DNA from: Caprella mutica
Lineage: Eukaryota; Arthropoda; Malacostraca; Amphipoda; Caprellidae
Assembly: GCA_947561585.1 (NCBI GenBank)
Contig: CANNZV010001435.1
Coordinates: 62,001 to 126,000 of the forward strand
Length of the DNA: 64,000 bases
Direction: 5' to 3'
In this document: positions 35,501-46,879 of the stretch, in pieces
Layout: every line of letters starts with the position of its first letter
How positions within the stretch are numbered: position 1 is the first letter of the stretch
The notes under the pieces: model-generated
What the model saw: the letters and a program-made list of their open reading frames with translations, nothing else
Database searches by the model: none
Told to the model about the DNA's origin: nothing
Translations under genes and position numbers: made by a program

Positions 35501-37184
35501 GAATTGACTAATACGTTGTTGCACTAGGGCAACTTGTAGTTCAACCGGAAATTCGTTACACGTAGTTACATAAAATTTTTATTTCAAAAATTATTTCTTA
35601 ATTTGGTAATTCAAGAATTCTTGTAATATGTATGAAGATTGGTCATAGATAAGAACCATATATGTCTGTTACGTTTTCTCATTCTCTAAAAGACGTGGAG
35701 GCCTTCATTTATTTCTAAATTTAAAGCCATTGAATTTGCATATGTATTATGAACATTATCAATTGGAATAGTGAAGAACTGCAGTTGGTTTTATGGAATT
35801 AACTAGTCTCATGGCCTCTATTGTTTTTCATGATAATTAATTCTATATTGGCAAAATTAAGAACTGAAAGATACTGGTCTAAGTATTATTTAATTTATTT
35901 TTATTGAAAGATGAATTCGTATATGAATGGACTGATCATAGATTTTTAACGCCATAACTGTTGCAGAGAGAGGAGCTAGAGCACTGTTGTCATTAGTAAT
36001 GAAAAGAAAATTTATTTTATTTATTCCTTATTAATATGAGAGAATTTATTTTTATTTTATGCAACAAATTTGAGCGAAATTAAATTCATTCTGACGTTTT
36101 CATTTTTGGAGTTCCAGCAGTTTAATAGGAGGTTTTAATCTTTATAATTTTAGAAAAACTTAAAATTAATGCTCTCGAAATTGCCAATGGTAACTTTCAA
36201 GAAGTAAGGAAATTGATGATGATTATCCAGCTTAAAGTATTCAAACACTCCGTCACTACTATAGTTTCGTAAACATAATCCATAATTCTCAAAGTATTGT
36301 ACTTAGCTGCCACTGATGCATCAACGGAATTTACATTTCGTATAAATTTATTAAATTTTACTTAAAATTTATTTTAATTAGCTATTAAACTAAAACCATT
36401 GGTGGTCTATGGATTATATATGCTAAGACTCTACCTCCCACATTAATGTTCTAGAACTGAAGGCCATTTTCATCCGGTTTGCAGGGCTTTTTAAATGACA
36501 CTTAGTTTGTCCACATCAAAATAGTAACCGTCAAGACTACAAATCTTCAGTCATGTTCTCGTATTAGTAAATATAATTGACAACGTCTGTTAGAAAACTA
36601 AATTGTCAGTGAAAAATATACCTGTATCAAACCATTCATGCTGATAAAGCAGGTACGTGTTTTTTATGGGAATATCGAATGGTAGCTGATCTATAACGTT
36701 TAAGTATCATGTAACTTTGTAAAATTTATCAAGACCAAGTGCAACAGTGTTCATTGCCCCTTTGCGGCACCAAAGCTTTATAAACAATATAGCTAGATAA
36801 CAAGTAGTATAATTTCTAGAGTAGACAGAAAACTGATTCCATGCAATTTAATGATGTAAATTATTAATGTAAAGTTAAATCGTAACTGCTACTAATAATG
36901 AATTGGTAATGTAGAGTAAATTGTTATTATATGGTAAATTGTTAATGATATGAATTATTCACTTGTAACTGAAAGTGGTTCTATCTCTCTTGAAGATGGA
37001 TTAATATGTCATAATTAGTTTTCTATTCAGTACTGCTGGATTATCTATTATATAAATCGAAGTATCCATCAATTATTACTCGCTTATACTGAGAGGGAGT
37101 TAAGCTATGGTTGATTTTTGAAACCTTTAATAAATTCACTACTTTAAACTTTCATTATAGAGCATCAACTAATTCAATAGACTT
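35501..37184. other. AT-rich spacer, nothing recognised
   Basis: No transposon ends or supported frames. A short ggtaatgtagagtaaattgt-like repeat lies near 36890-36960. Confidence 0.4.
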
Positions 37185-37354
37185 AGGGTAAATTTCAAAT
37201 TATCAGTCAGTACTACATCTTCGGTCAAATAAGAAAAAAAGAATATAAAATTATTATTATTATATAGCACTGTGTAATAATAACAATTTTTATATTGTTT
37301 TTTTTTTTATATGTCCGAAGATGTAGTAATGACCGATTATTCGTAACTTACCCT
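37185..37354. mobile_element. hairpin MITE, ctgaccgaagatg family, copy 2
   Basis: Ends agggtaaatttcaaattatc and the complement of gattattcgtaacttaccct are inverted. Both arms hold ctacatcttcgg, as in copy 1 at 32846-33055. The centre is an att-rich microsatellite. Confidence 0.75.
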
Positions 37355-37569
37355 TGTTCTCGAAATGTAAGCACTATTTTCTTACATTATAATACATTGA
37401 AAATAAAATGTATATTAAGGAGTTACTATTATATATAGTTAATGAGATTTACTTCGGTCTTATTACCATTTGGCAATAAGACTGAGTCATGATTTGGTAA
37501 TACTAGTGGGTTCGTACGGTGTTAGTTATTTAAATCCCATTATTTCAAAATTGAGTCGGGGGAGTTATA

Positions 37570-38811
37570 CAGGGTGGGGCGTAAGTTTGGAAGCAAATGA
37601 AAATGCATATTATAATCCAACGAAAAATATATAAATTTATTCAAAATGTCCCCCCTTGTTTTTAATAACAGCCTCAAATCTCCTCCGAACTCCTCCTACT
37701 GCGGCACGCAACTGTTCTTGTGAAATTTCCTTCCAAAATCTCTGGAGCGAACGCTTTAGATCATCCACACTGCGATGAAATATACCACAGGACTTTGATT
37801 CAAGAATGGACCATACCGAAAAGTCCATAGGATTAACATCTGGGGAGCAGGGTGGCCACATTTCTTTGGACCAAAACCGTGGAAGATGGTCATGGCACCA
37901 GTTTTGAGAGACATTTGCAGTATGTGAAGTCGCGCCGTCTTGCTGAAATGTCCATAGAGTGTCATTGCCGAAGTGATCCTTAGCTGACTCCAACATTGGC
38001 GTCAAAATATTCTCAATATAACATTTAGCATTGATTTTGGCGCCTTGTTCCACAAAAATTAAAGGAGATCTCCAAGTTTCTGAAACGGCGGCCCAGACCA
38101 TTACTGAAGCAGGTTTCATGGTTCTGTGGACAGTTTTTTGGTTGTACGGGATGTCTTTTGCACTTTTACCAATTATTCTGTCATTCCTCCGGTTGTGAGC
38201 CATTTCCGCTGTGAATTTTTTTTCGTCAGACCAAACAATTTCACCAGCCGTACCAGACTTCAATTTTCTCTCAGAAGTGCTTTGCTTCTCTCCAATCTCT
38301 TTTTCTTTACAGCTTCTGACAGAGTATGTCTCTTTTGGAGAGTGAAAGAGGACATCTTTAGGTCTTCTTTGACAACTCTTCTCATTGTTCTGGGACTCAC
38401 ATTAGCTGTTTTGGCTAACAATCGTATTGACCTTTTCGGGTTCCTCCTTATCTTCTCTCGGGCACATTTTATCAGTTGTTTGGTGCGTTGTGAGCGTGGT
38501 CTACCACTTCTTGGACGATCAGTCAAGTCTCCTCTCTCATTAAAACGCTTCACACACTTCCAAACAGTCGATCTCGCTATTGAGAGAGTCTTTGAAATGA
38601 CGGAATCTGACTTCCCGGCACGGTGTAGAGCAATAATGGCTTCTCTTTTGTCTGACATTTTTGAATTGACTAAATTTTTGTAAAAATAACACTGCCACGT
38701 CATAATGTAGTGTCTCTACTATAGTTCAAACCCTTTCACCTACTTAGGAACTTATTTTTAAGAATTATATTAATGTTTGAAAAATTGCTTCCAAACTTAC
38801 GCCCCACTCTG
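37570..38811 (-). mobile_element. mariner-type DNA transposon, copy 2 (inactive)
   Basis: Same family as 4436-5647, with cagggtggggcgtaagtttg and the complement of caaacttacgccccactctg at the ends and TA on both sides (37568-37569, 38812-38813). It lacks about 54 bp near its left end that copy 1 keeps. It retains the internal coding stretch that copy 1 has lost. Confidence 0.93.
37637..38703 (-). pseudogene. mariner transposase, DD37D type, one frameshift
   Basis: Two abutting frames: 38703-38260 with the DNA-binding region and GRPR motif, and 38263-37637 with the catalytic core (VWSDEKKF, FQQDG and NPMD, 37 residues between the last two Asp). Compared with copy 1 there are two extra T in the run near 38262, which breaks the protein between the DNA-binding and catalytic halves. 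The homologous ATG is the MSDKREA start; an in-frame ATG 15 codons upstream also exists. Apart from the frameshift the catalytic half is complete. Copy 1 is broken elsewhere, so the two copies decayed independently. Confidence 0.9.
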
Positions 38812-39251
38812 TACATCAGAAACTATAGGCCAATCATAGTCCACCTCTTGGTTGATTATTTTTCTGTGTTGCTAGAGAAGCGATTTATTCTTGCGATTAT
38901 GTGTTGCATACAAAAAAAAAAACAGACGCAAGCCAGAAACCATAATCGGATCATTTCCAGTTGTAATTTCTATGAAAAAGTGAATCTCTATTGAGTTGTC
39001 ACGATTATCAATAATCGTTTAATTTCTGTGGTATTCGAGAATAGAGATAAATGTTGAATGTTAGTCTTTCACTTTTATACAGATATTAAACAATTCTTTA
39101 GTTATTTATTGCTCTAAGCTAGATACATCATCATATCATATGTTATTATCATATGATGTATCTGATGATACATCATCAGTATCATATGTTATTGATAGCA
39201 TTTTTTCGAACTAACAATCCTAATATCTGATAAATCATCTTACTTTTTCAG

Positions 39252-40536
39252 TTTTGAAAGGAAAGTACATTCCACGAGACTGAAGAGTTGGACGATGTCG
39301 TCACCACCTTTAGATGAAGACACCCTGCCAACATCGGCAGAATTTGAGAACGCCTTAGGATTACAGGAACATAACTCTTCTTCCCGTACGCCATCAGTAC
39401 AGCCAATAGATAATGAGGAACGAATTGGTTGGCCAGCTTCATCAGCACTCAATGGATTATTTGATAGAATACCAACAACATGGTCACACGATTACTCTCC
39501 CTTCACAGAACCATCAGAAATATCATCGGAAGTACCTTTTATCCTTGAACACCCCGGACCGGCAATTGACGCAGAAATATCATCGGAAGTACCTTTTATC
39601 CTTGAACACCCCGGACCGGCAATTGACACATTTTTTAATTTGTCGATGATCAATAACGTTGATGAAAATGATAATTCCTACAGAAATGAAGGTCCCCTCT
39701 ATTTAGGTGATTTTGGTCCACTACTCTTGGCTGAAGACAATTTCTCCTCCCAGAGACCGCCTATCGTAGATAATAAATTTCTCATGGGTAATAAATTAAA
39801 CTTGAACCCTTTGATTGCAAACGTCATTTCAACCCCCACAAGACCAATATGGATACAAAAATTAGAAAGTTACAAAGAAGCTGCTCAGGACACAGCTTCC
39901 ACGTGCATTATTTGCGATAAAAAAGATGAAGGAGATTTTGTGATACTGCTGGAGTGCACCCACTTGTTCTGTACATCTTGCATCAAAAATTGGTTTGGAC
40001 CTACCAGCAGCTCGTCTGAGTAAGTCTTGCTTGAAAATAATGGAAATATTACGGACAATCTTACGTTTGATAATTTAAACAATTCATATTTACCCAATTA
40101 AAGAGCAAGTTATGGTGAAACAATAAAAAGTATGAGGTATTATTTCATCTTGGGTTGGCTAACCATAACTTACTCTTGATATAGGGATTTAGAACAGTAA
40201 TTTTCTATTCTAATAGTAATATCAATAAAATTAATGATAGTACTATAACTTATTTAATATAAACGTAAAATATTCATGTAACACGTACTTATTCAACGAA
40301 GAACTAGAACTAACTTTTCTATTGCATTTCAGGTACAGCTGTGGTCTCTGCAGAGCAGAAATAACAGAGTGCGTCACAGTCGACAGCATAGATGACGTCA
40401 TGACCAAGTTAAGAGCTGATGCCAGTTAGAACCACCAACACTGATTCGAACGACCAACACACGTTCGAAAACCAGTACCCTGAGAACGCTACCCTGGACC
40501 ATCATAATTTTCGTCGAAGAGGATAATTTCAATAAA
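39252..40536 (+). other. RING-finger gene, transcribed region seen here
   Basis: An acceptor-like ctttttcag ends at 39251, so at least one 5' non-coding exon probably lies upstream. The exon runs to 40019, where a consensus donor gtaagt begins at 40020. The intron ends in ttttctattgcatttcag at 40332, and the last exon starts at 40333. An aataaa lies at 40531-40536, about 100 bases after the stop. Confidence 0.75.
39295..40429 (+). CDS. C3HC4 RING-finger protein, two coding exons
   Basis: Coding exons 39295-40019 and 40333-40429 join in phase inside a Glu codon and predict 273 residues. RING domains usually act in E3 ubiquitin ligases by binding an E2 enzyme. The first 200 residues are acidic, Ser/Pro-rich and probably disordered. 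The RING begins at about residue 206 with CIIC, then ECTHLFCTSC, and is completed only after splicing by CGLC from exon 2, giving C-x2-C, C-x-H-x2-C-x2-C and C-x2-C. The agreement between splice sites, reading frame and RING spacing strongly supports the model. A 57-bp exact tandem duplication (39517-39630) repeats 19 residues containing SEVPFILEHPGPAID. The start ATG is the first in the exon. No transmembrane segment is seen. The substrate is unknown, and no orthologue can be named. Confidence 0.85.
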
Positions 40537-41029
40537 TTTATTTTAATAACCCCATCATAATTTCATAACCAATCTCTTTAACCTAATGATTACAGAATAT
40601 TTCTGTCTCCCTTTGAGCGATGACGAGGTTAGTATTCACCTCTTGATTCCCTATACTTTTAATGAATTAATACTTTTCTCTATTGGATATCGTTCAATTG
40701 TATATAATGTGAAGACTCTCACGAAAACTTTAATTTAGGACAGCTTGTGTTGTTGTTTAATTTCAGTCTAGGACAATTCGTTCACGGACAATTCGTCTAC
40801 GAATTACTTAATTTTGTATTTTAAAGTAGATATGGGATTTATTTCATAATATTTTTCACTATTACATTAATAGCCAGGTGTTTATGTTTAATATTATTAT
40901 AGTGATTTATGTTGAATAATTTTATATGAACACATGAAAAATGTTTATCTATCGATTACAGTTATAAAATTAAATATGCTAAACGGTATTGACTGTATCT
41001 TTAATGTATTAGTTCATTCAATTTTTGTT
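40537..41029. other. 3' flank with a ggacaattcg phrase pair
   Basis: Two spaced copies, ggacaattcgttcac and ggacaattcgtctac, at 40771-40800 resemble the phrase arrays elsewhere in the window. The rest is AT-rich. Confidence 0.4.
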
Positions 41030-41520
41030 ATTGATTCTTTTATGCTCTGAAATATGCTTTATATTCTTATTATGCTTTTTATTCTCAATTATGCTCTTTA
41101 TGCTCAATTCATTAAAAGTGCTGCAAATAGATATATAAATATGATAAGGGATATTAGCAAAATCCTTAAATCACATTTGGATGCTAATCTCTTGTTTCGG
41201 TGCAATAAAAATCTTTGAAGAGTTTAAATAAGTTTTATTAACTTGAATCATATGGCACATGGATTCAACCTGTATATTGTCTGACCAAGTTCAGTCATAG
41301 TAATATCGGGTTTATAAAACGGGTAAATTTTAAATTTAAACTAAGAAACGCTGAAAAGTTGTAGGGATAAAATAAAAATGCATTTTCTAATACTAATTTA
41401 TGAAACTTTTCAATATCGAACCCTGAACAGGTTTTTCAGGTAATTAACCTTAATTCGGCTTGTATGTTCCAATAATTTTGGCATGTATTGTTCGGCAACA
41501 GTCTTCTAAAATACTTATAT
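41030..41520 (-). mobile_element. hAT-related element fragment, inverted copy
   Basis: Nearly identical in reverse complement to about 53215-53740, through aatcacatttggatgctaat, gttttattaacttgaatcat and ttgtatgttccaataatttt. Related copies are at 61640-62000 and 63600-64000. It contains no intact gene. Confidence 0.8.
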
Positions 41521-41524
41521 AATT

Positions 41525-41800
41525 ACTAGGGCTGTGCCATGGCTTATTTTGCATATGCTCGTAAGAATTTGCTTATATTATTTTGAAGTATATGCATTTT
41601 GTAAGGGCTTTAAGCAAAATCAATCGAGCCTATGCTTTTTATTAGAGCTTTAAGCAAAATCATTCGAGCATATGCTTTTTATTAGAGCTTTAAGCAAAAT
41701 CATTCGAGCATATGCTTTTTATTATGACTTGAAAGCAAAATGTTTCGAGCTGCTGAGCATATGCTTTATCAAAGCACCTATCTAATTTTTAGGCATAATA
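41525..41800 (+). mobile_element. hAT-type end with 40-bp subterminal repeats
   Basis: It starts with ctagggctgtgccatggc, a typical hAT-like end, followed at 41606-41750 by three to four copies of a 40-bp unit (agagctttaagcaaaatcat plus tcgagcatatgctttttatt). The matching right end is not identified. Confidence 0.55.
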
Positions 41801-41958
41801 TCCTTTCGTTGAGGCTTCTGTGAACAGAAAACATCTGAAACTGCTCATAAAAAGGTGAATATATAAGTAACACAGATTCAACTGATAAGTATTTAGTAAT
41901 CAATTCATTCTGTGGACGCGGCATTTAGTGCAATGTATTATAGGTGCATCTTTCTTTC

Positions 41959-41966
41959 GTTATAAT
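41959..41966. repeat. left 8-bp target-site duplication (gttataat)
   Basis: It matches gttataac at 51273-51280 in seven of eight bases and immediately abuts the tagggttgtgac end. Eight base pairs is the duplication size made by hAT transposases. Confidence 0.7.
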
Positions 41967-42039
41967 TAGGGTTGTGACATTATGCATTTCCAAATATGCA
42001 GTATATGCACTGGGAAATATACTGCATATGCAACAGGTT

Positions 42040-42180
42040 TTATGCTTTTTGAGACGCATATGCATTTGAGAAAACGCATATGCATTTGAGAAAACGCATA
42101 TGTTTTGCAGATAAAATATATGCACTTAAAGATAATGCATATAAGAAAAGGCATATGCATTTGAAACTGAAAGGAAGGCA
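42040..42180. repeat. subterminal gcatatgcatttga repeats, unit 1
   Basis: Repeated cgcatatgcatttgagaaaa near the left end. The same block occurs in unit 2 at about 48890-49020. They may be transposase binding sites, inferred from position. Confidence 0.7.
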
Positions 42181-42619
42181 ATATATGCACTTTCAGCTGT
42201 TTATATCTAGTGGGAGGTTGAACAAACCCCCTAATTTATTTGTTATACATACAGTATACCTTTAGGTGTTCTATCATTTAGTTTACCTAATGAATATGAT
42301 TTTAAATTTTTGTTCGAAAATTAAAGAATATTGTTAACTATATGGCGCCATCAAGCTAAAAGTAACACTCAGAGTAATGTAAATAAAGAAGAGGATAATA
42401 ATAGTTACAGATATTAAGGATATTAATTTTATTGAAAAAAAATTGTACACAAACAACTATTTCAAGCCCTTGTATAAGTTCCTGCTGCTAACAGGACCTT
42501 TTCGGGCAGAGATAAAATCAAATAGAATAATTAAAATTTAAAAAGAGAAAAAAGAAATTGACAATGACACCAACAAATATAACTTATTACATATTAAAAT
42601 GAAGGTTTCGTATTCTGAC

Positions 42620-45543
42620 TCAAGTATTAGGGTTATATTGACTTAGCAAGTGATTTTTAAGATTTGCTTTGAAAGTGCTGAGAGAGGGAGAACTTTTGAT
42701 ATCTTCAGGCAAACTGCGCCATAGTTGTGGGCCAGCAAAATTTAAATTATGTCTGGATATGGTAAGTCTAGGATAATTAACAGCTGGTTGGTTTGATAAA
42801 CGGGTTGAATAGGAATGTTCAGTAGTGTTAAAAGATGCTAAATTTTTATACATATAGATTGCTAGTAAGTATTTATATATATCACACAGCTTAAGTATTC
42901 TAGTATTAAAAAAGAGAGAGTTAGTATGGGCCAGGTATTCGCTGCCTGTGATTATGCGAATTATCTTTTTTTGCAAAATTTCTATTGTATTTAAATGACT
43001 GGCATATGTTCCTCCCCAAATGAGATTACAATACAAAACATGGGGATAAAATAAACTGTAATACAATTTGATAAGAGCTCCCTGGGGTAAATAGTGACTG
43101 AGTTTATATAGGATGCCAACAACTTTCGACAATTTCTTTGCAATGAGTGATAAATGACATGAAAAATTCAACCTATTGTCTACTTCCAGTCCCAGAAACC
43201 TAGCTCTTCCCTGAAAATCAACAATAACATTACCCACTACAACATTCGATTCAACATCTCTAACATTTAGACGGTTTGAAAATAGCACAACACTAGTCTT
43301 ACTTGCATTCAAGCATAATCTATTAGCATATGTCCAATCAGTAAATCTATCTAGGTCAACATTCAACTCGCCAATCAAATCACCAATACTAGCATGAGAC
43401 GCAGTCAGCGTGGTATCATCCGCAAAGAGTGTAGATTTAAGGTTGGGAGATAAATTTGAAAGTTCATTTACATATATTAAGTACAATATAGGTCCTAAAA
43501 CACTACCCTGTGGGACGCCATTTAATATTCTTGACTCATCAGAAATAGAGGTAAACACTTTTACACGCTGACTACGTTTGGACAGGTATGACTTGAACCA
43601 ACTATGCGCCACTCCTCTAATGCCATACATTTCCATTTTAGATAACAAAATATCATGTCTAACTGTATCAAAAGCCTTACTAAAATCAACAAACACACTA
43701 ACCACATGTTTTCTTTCATCAAGAGACTTATATAAGTGGTCAACATAATCAATAAGCGCATCAGTGGTAGACAACCCTTTACGAAAACCATATTGGTCAC
43801 CAGTCAACAACGAAAATTTATTTAGAAAATTGACCAATCTCTTCGCCATACATTTCTCGATTATTTTGCTAAACAGCGGCAGCAAAGAAACCGGTCGATA
43901 ATTTGCAACGTTAGTAGTTTCACCCTTTTTATGAATTGGTACAACAACAGCCTGCTTAAATACATTCGGAAATATACCCCCTTTAAATGATTTATTCACA
44001 ATTTTAGAGAAACATACACCTACCTCAGTACTAACGGCTTTCAATGCCCAAACAGATATAGAATTAATATCAGCTTTTTTCCCTTTCAAAGATCTAATAA
44101 CAGAGGTACATTCATAACTGGACATAGGATACAAAAACATAGAAGACGTAACATTACGATTAACATAATTACAAGGAGATTCCTCAACGAAAGGTATAGA
44201 ATTATCAATCTGTTCAGAAATACTAGAAAAATAACTATTAAAAATAGCGGAAATATCACCACTATCGGTATAAGTGAGACCGCCATGTTCAATGGCACCA
44301 ATGCGTGGTTTGTTGTTCTCGGCTATAATCCCTCTTATATTTCTCCAAGTCTTCCCAATGTCATTAGAACATCTGTCGAATAGTGACTTATAATATTCTT
44401 TCTTAGCTTTTTTAACCATGACATTCACCCTGTTACGAACATTTTTATTTTCACGATCAGATATCAATCCTCTCTTAAATAGTTTAAATGTTCTTGATTT
44501 TAACTTTATTTGCTGTATAATAGCAGGAGTGATCCATGGTTTAGCAAAGCGTTTTCCTCCTATATACTTAATCTTCAACGGAAAACTAGAGCAGTACAAT
44601 TCATTCAGTCTCCTCAGATAGTTCTCAGTTACAAAGTTCACATCATCAGAAGACATCACAGAATCCCAATCCTCGCTTCCTACCTTTTGGACGAAGCTGT
44701 TCATATTGATAATATTGTTCTCTCGGAATACCAATTTAGTTTTACAATTGATATAATCAGACTTCTTACTAGAAATCGAGATAAATGCTGGACAATGATC
44801 CGTACCATCGTATAAAATAATACCAGATTTGAATGATATTCCACTCTTAATAGTCATCCAAATATGATCCAGTAGAGACGGTAATTGATTTAAAGAGGCA
44901 GGCGGGAAGCGAGTAGGTTCAGTAATAACCGGTACAAGGTGAAAAGAACGCATCAGTGCTGCAAATGACATGACCTCACAGTTGTCTGAATTAAGCAAAT
45001 TAATATTTATGTCTCCCAATACATATACAAAATCATCAGGGGAAAATTTACTCAATAGTTCATGGACATTAAAATTAAAATCGACTACAGTACCCAGATG
45101 CGGTCTGTAAATAGCTAGGATTTATGTTTGGATTTATTTATTTCAATTTCAACAGCACAAGATTCAATTGTATCCGTGCTCAGACTAAACTCATCCAATT
45201 TATTAGCAGCGTATGCAACATTGGACAGTATACTCACACCTCCACTACGCCTATTGTTACGAAAAGTGTGGAAAGCATTAAAACCATCAACATAAATATC
45301 ACTAGTGAGCCATGTTTCACTTAATACCATAACATCTGGGTAATTATTGAGCGACGTGAGCATTGATTCGAACATATCAAAATTCTTATGAAAACTTCGT
45401 ATATTATAAGTAATCATACAAAAATCTTCCTTTGCGCTATCAGAATTATATTCGTCAATAGTATAGTACATAGATCCATTGTTATCTGCAGGCATAATAT
45501 GATCAATTAGGTTAGAATCGGGGTCCAATTCTTCCATATTCAA
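42620..45543 (-). pseudogene. LINE ORF2: endonuclease and reverse transcriptase, one frameshift
   Basis: The N-terminal frame (45543-45115) starts at an ATG and carries the first half of an exonuclease-endonuclease-phosphatase domain (ITYNIRSFHKN, LSETWL). A single-base shift near 45115-45125 moves to the second frame, whose LAIYRPH joins in sense and continues through GDININ and LLDHIW to the end of the endonuclease. The reverse transcriptase follows: YRPVSLLP, VDFSKAFDTV with the motif A Asp, GVPQGSVLGP, and FADD (Asp pair about residue 546 counted from 45055), then a thumb-like region. The protein copies the LINE RNA at a nicked target. FADD and the overall order fit the CR1 group. Only the one frameshift is seen, so the copy is rather young. 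Confidence 0.9.
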
Positions 45544-45661
45544 AAAATCACCAGCAGGTTATAAAGCAACCGCTCAAATCAAGGTAATTACCAAATAAAG
45601 TTAGGTCACAGCAGACTAGTGCACCTGACCCCAACACCGGCAACTCAGTCACACAACACAA

Positions 45662-46105
45662 GATGAGACAGTTAGTAGCACAGGAGACAGGTGAGTAGCA
45701 CAGGAGACAGGTGAGTAGCAAAGGAGACAGGTGAGTAGCAAAGGAGACAGGTGAGTAGCAAAGGAGACAGGTGAGTAGCACAGGAGACAGGTGAGTAGCC
45801 CAGGAGACAGGTGAGTAGCACAGGAGACAGGTGAGTAGCACAGGAGACAGGTGAGTAGCACAGGAGACAGGTGAGTAGCACAGGAGACAGGTGAGTAGCA
45901 CAGGAGACAGGTGAGCAGCACAGGAGACAGGTGAGCAGCACAGGAGACAGGTGAGTAGCACAGGAGACAGGTGAGTAGCACAGGAGACAGGTGAGCAGCA
46001 CAGGAGACAGGTGAGTACCACAGGAGACAGATGAGTAGCACAGGAGACAGGTGAGTAGCACAGGAGACAGATGAGTAGCACAGGAGACAGGTGAGTAGCA
46101 CAGAA
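45662..46105. repeat. 20-bp minisatellite between LINE ORF1 and ORF2
   Basis: About 22 copies of gtgagtagcacaggagacag. Variants gagcag, gtagca-aagg and gtagccc are scattered. The unit is not a multiple of three, so all three minus-strand frames show the same cyclic peptide. The array fills the gap between the two retrotransposon genes. Confidence 0.97.
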
Positions 46106-46138
46106 GTCAGGTGAGAGCAATTGAGAATACAGATCTAG

Positions 46139-46857
46139 TCACTGTTCGCTGGGTTGTCTCTTAACAAAGTCAGTTATATTTGCATTTAAATTCGTCTCAC
46201 AGAAGCTTTCCAGCTCTGCCTTTGTGTTAACAAAAAATTTTGAGTTTCTTGCAGTAGAGTTACTACTCTTAATCCACACAAAAACTCTACCGTCAACCGT
46301 TCCCACCCCATCCACCCTATCAGGATAGCGACGTTTTGCTTGACGTAATATGAAGAATATCTCGGATCTAATAGGGATAAGACTTTCATTCACATATAGA
46401 CCAGAGGGTTTCACTGATCTGCACGATTTAATTATGTCTGTTTTAACATCATGGTTGTTGAGTTTTAAAAGAATCTTACGTCTGTCAGGTACTTGCGAGG
46501 CAGATTTCTTACCAACTCGATAGGCACTAGAGATGGAATCTAACGGCAATGAATAGTTCAGCTGATTTTTAAAAATCTCACAGACAGTTAGCTTAGGGTT
46601 TTCATTCATCTTTGTAGCAGGCAAACTAGTACCCGACAATACCAATGTAGTACTTCTATTTTCAGCCTCTATGCAGTCTAGTCTCCCCCTCAACTCCTCA
46701 TTTTCCTTTCTAATGGAAGCAACCTCCTGCTCCAACACAGCAACCCTACGATCTTTTTCGTCAATCTTACTCACAATTTCTTGAACAGACTCGTTCAGTT
46801 TAGTCATTAGTAGATCCAAAACCAGTTTATTCTCCTCAGACAGCTTAGATAAACTTA
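46139..46857 (-). pseudogene. LINE ORF1 protein, N-terminally truncated
   Basis: The frame is open from the element's 5' junction and stops at 46139, with no ATG near the truncation. Residues just after the junction form a coiled coil (heptads in EKDRRVAVLEQEVASIRKEN). An RNA-recognition-like region follows (RRKILLKLNN, then KPSGLYVNESL), and then a basic C-terminal part. This matches the coiled-coil plus RNA-binding design of LINE ORF1 proteins that package element RNA. The family assignment is by layout and not by a specific match. Confidence 0.75.
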
Positions 46858-46879
46858 GATTATAGCTTAGATTATAGAC

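Larger units (their letters stand above)
42418..46857 (-). mobile_element. CR1-group non-LTR retrotransposon, 5'-truncated
   Basis: A LINE on the minus strand with part of ORF1, a minisatellite, ORF2 and about 200 bp of 3' untranslated sequence. It sits exactly where unit 2 of the surrounding hAT-like element is uninterrupted (acag|attatag at about 49248). Its 5' boundary cuts into ORF1, whose frame is open right up to the junction, so it is 5'-truncated as is usual for target-primed insertions. The right junction repeats cttagattatag, possibly part of a target duplication. Confidence 0.88.

Noticed and set aside
42080..42265. Short frames in the atgcat-rich ends of the hAT-like units
   Set aside because: Generated by subterminal repeats; identical in both units because of duplication.
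45548..46120. Three overlapping minus-strand frames rich in Cys, Leu and Ser
   Set aside because: Same cyclic peptide in all frames, produced by the 20-bp array.
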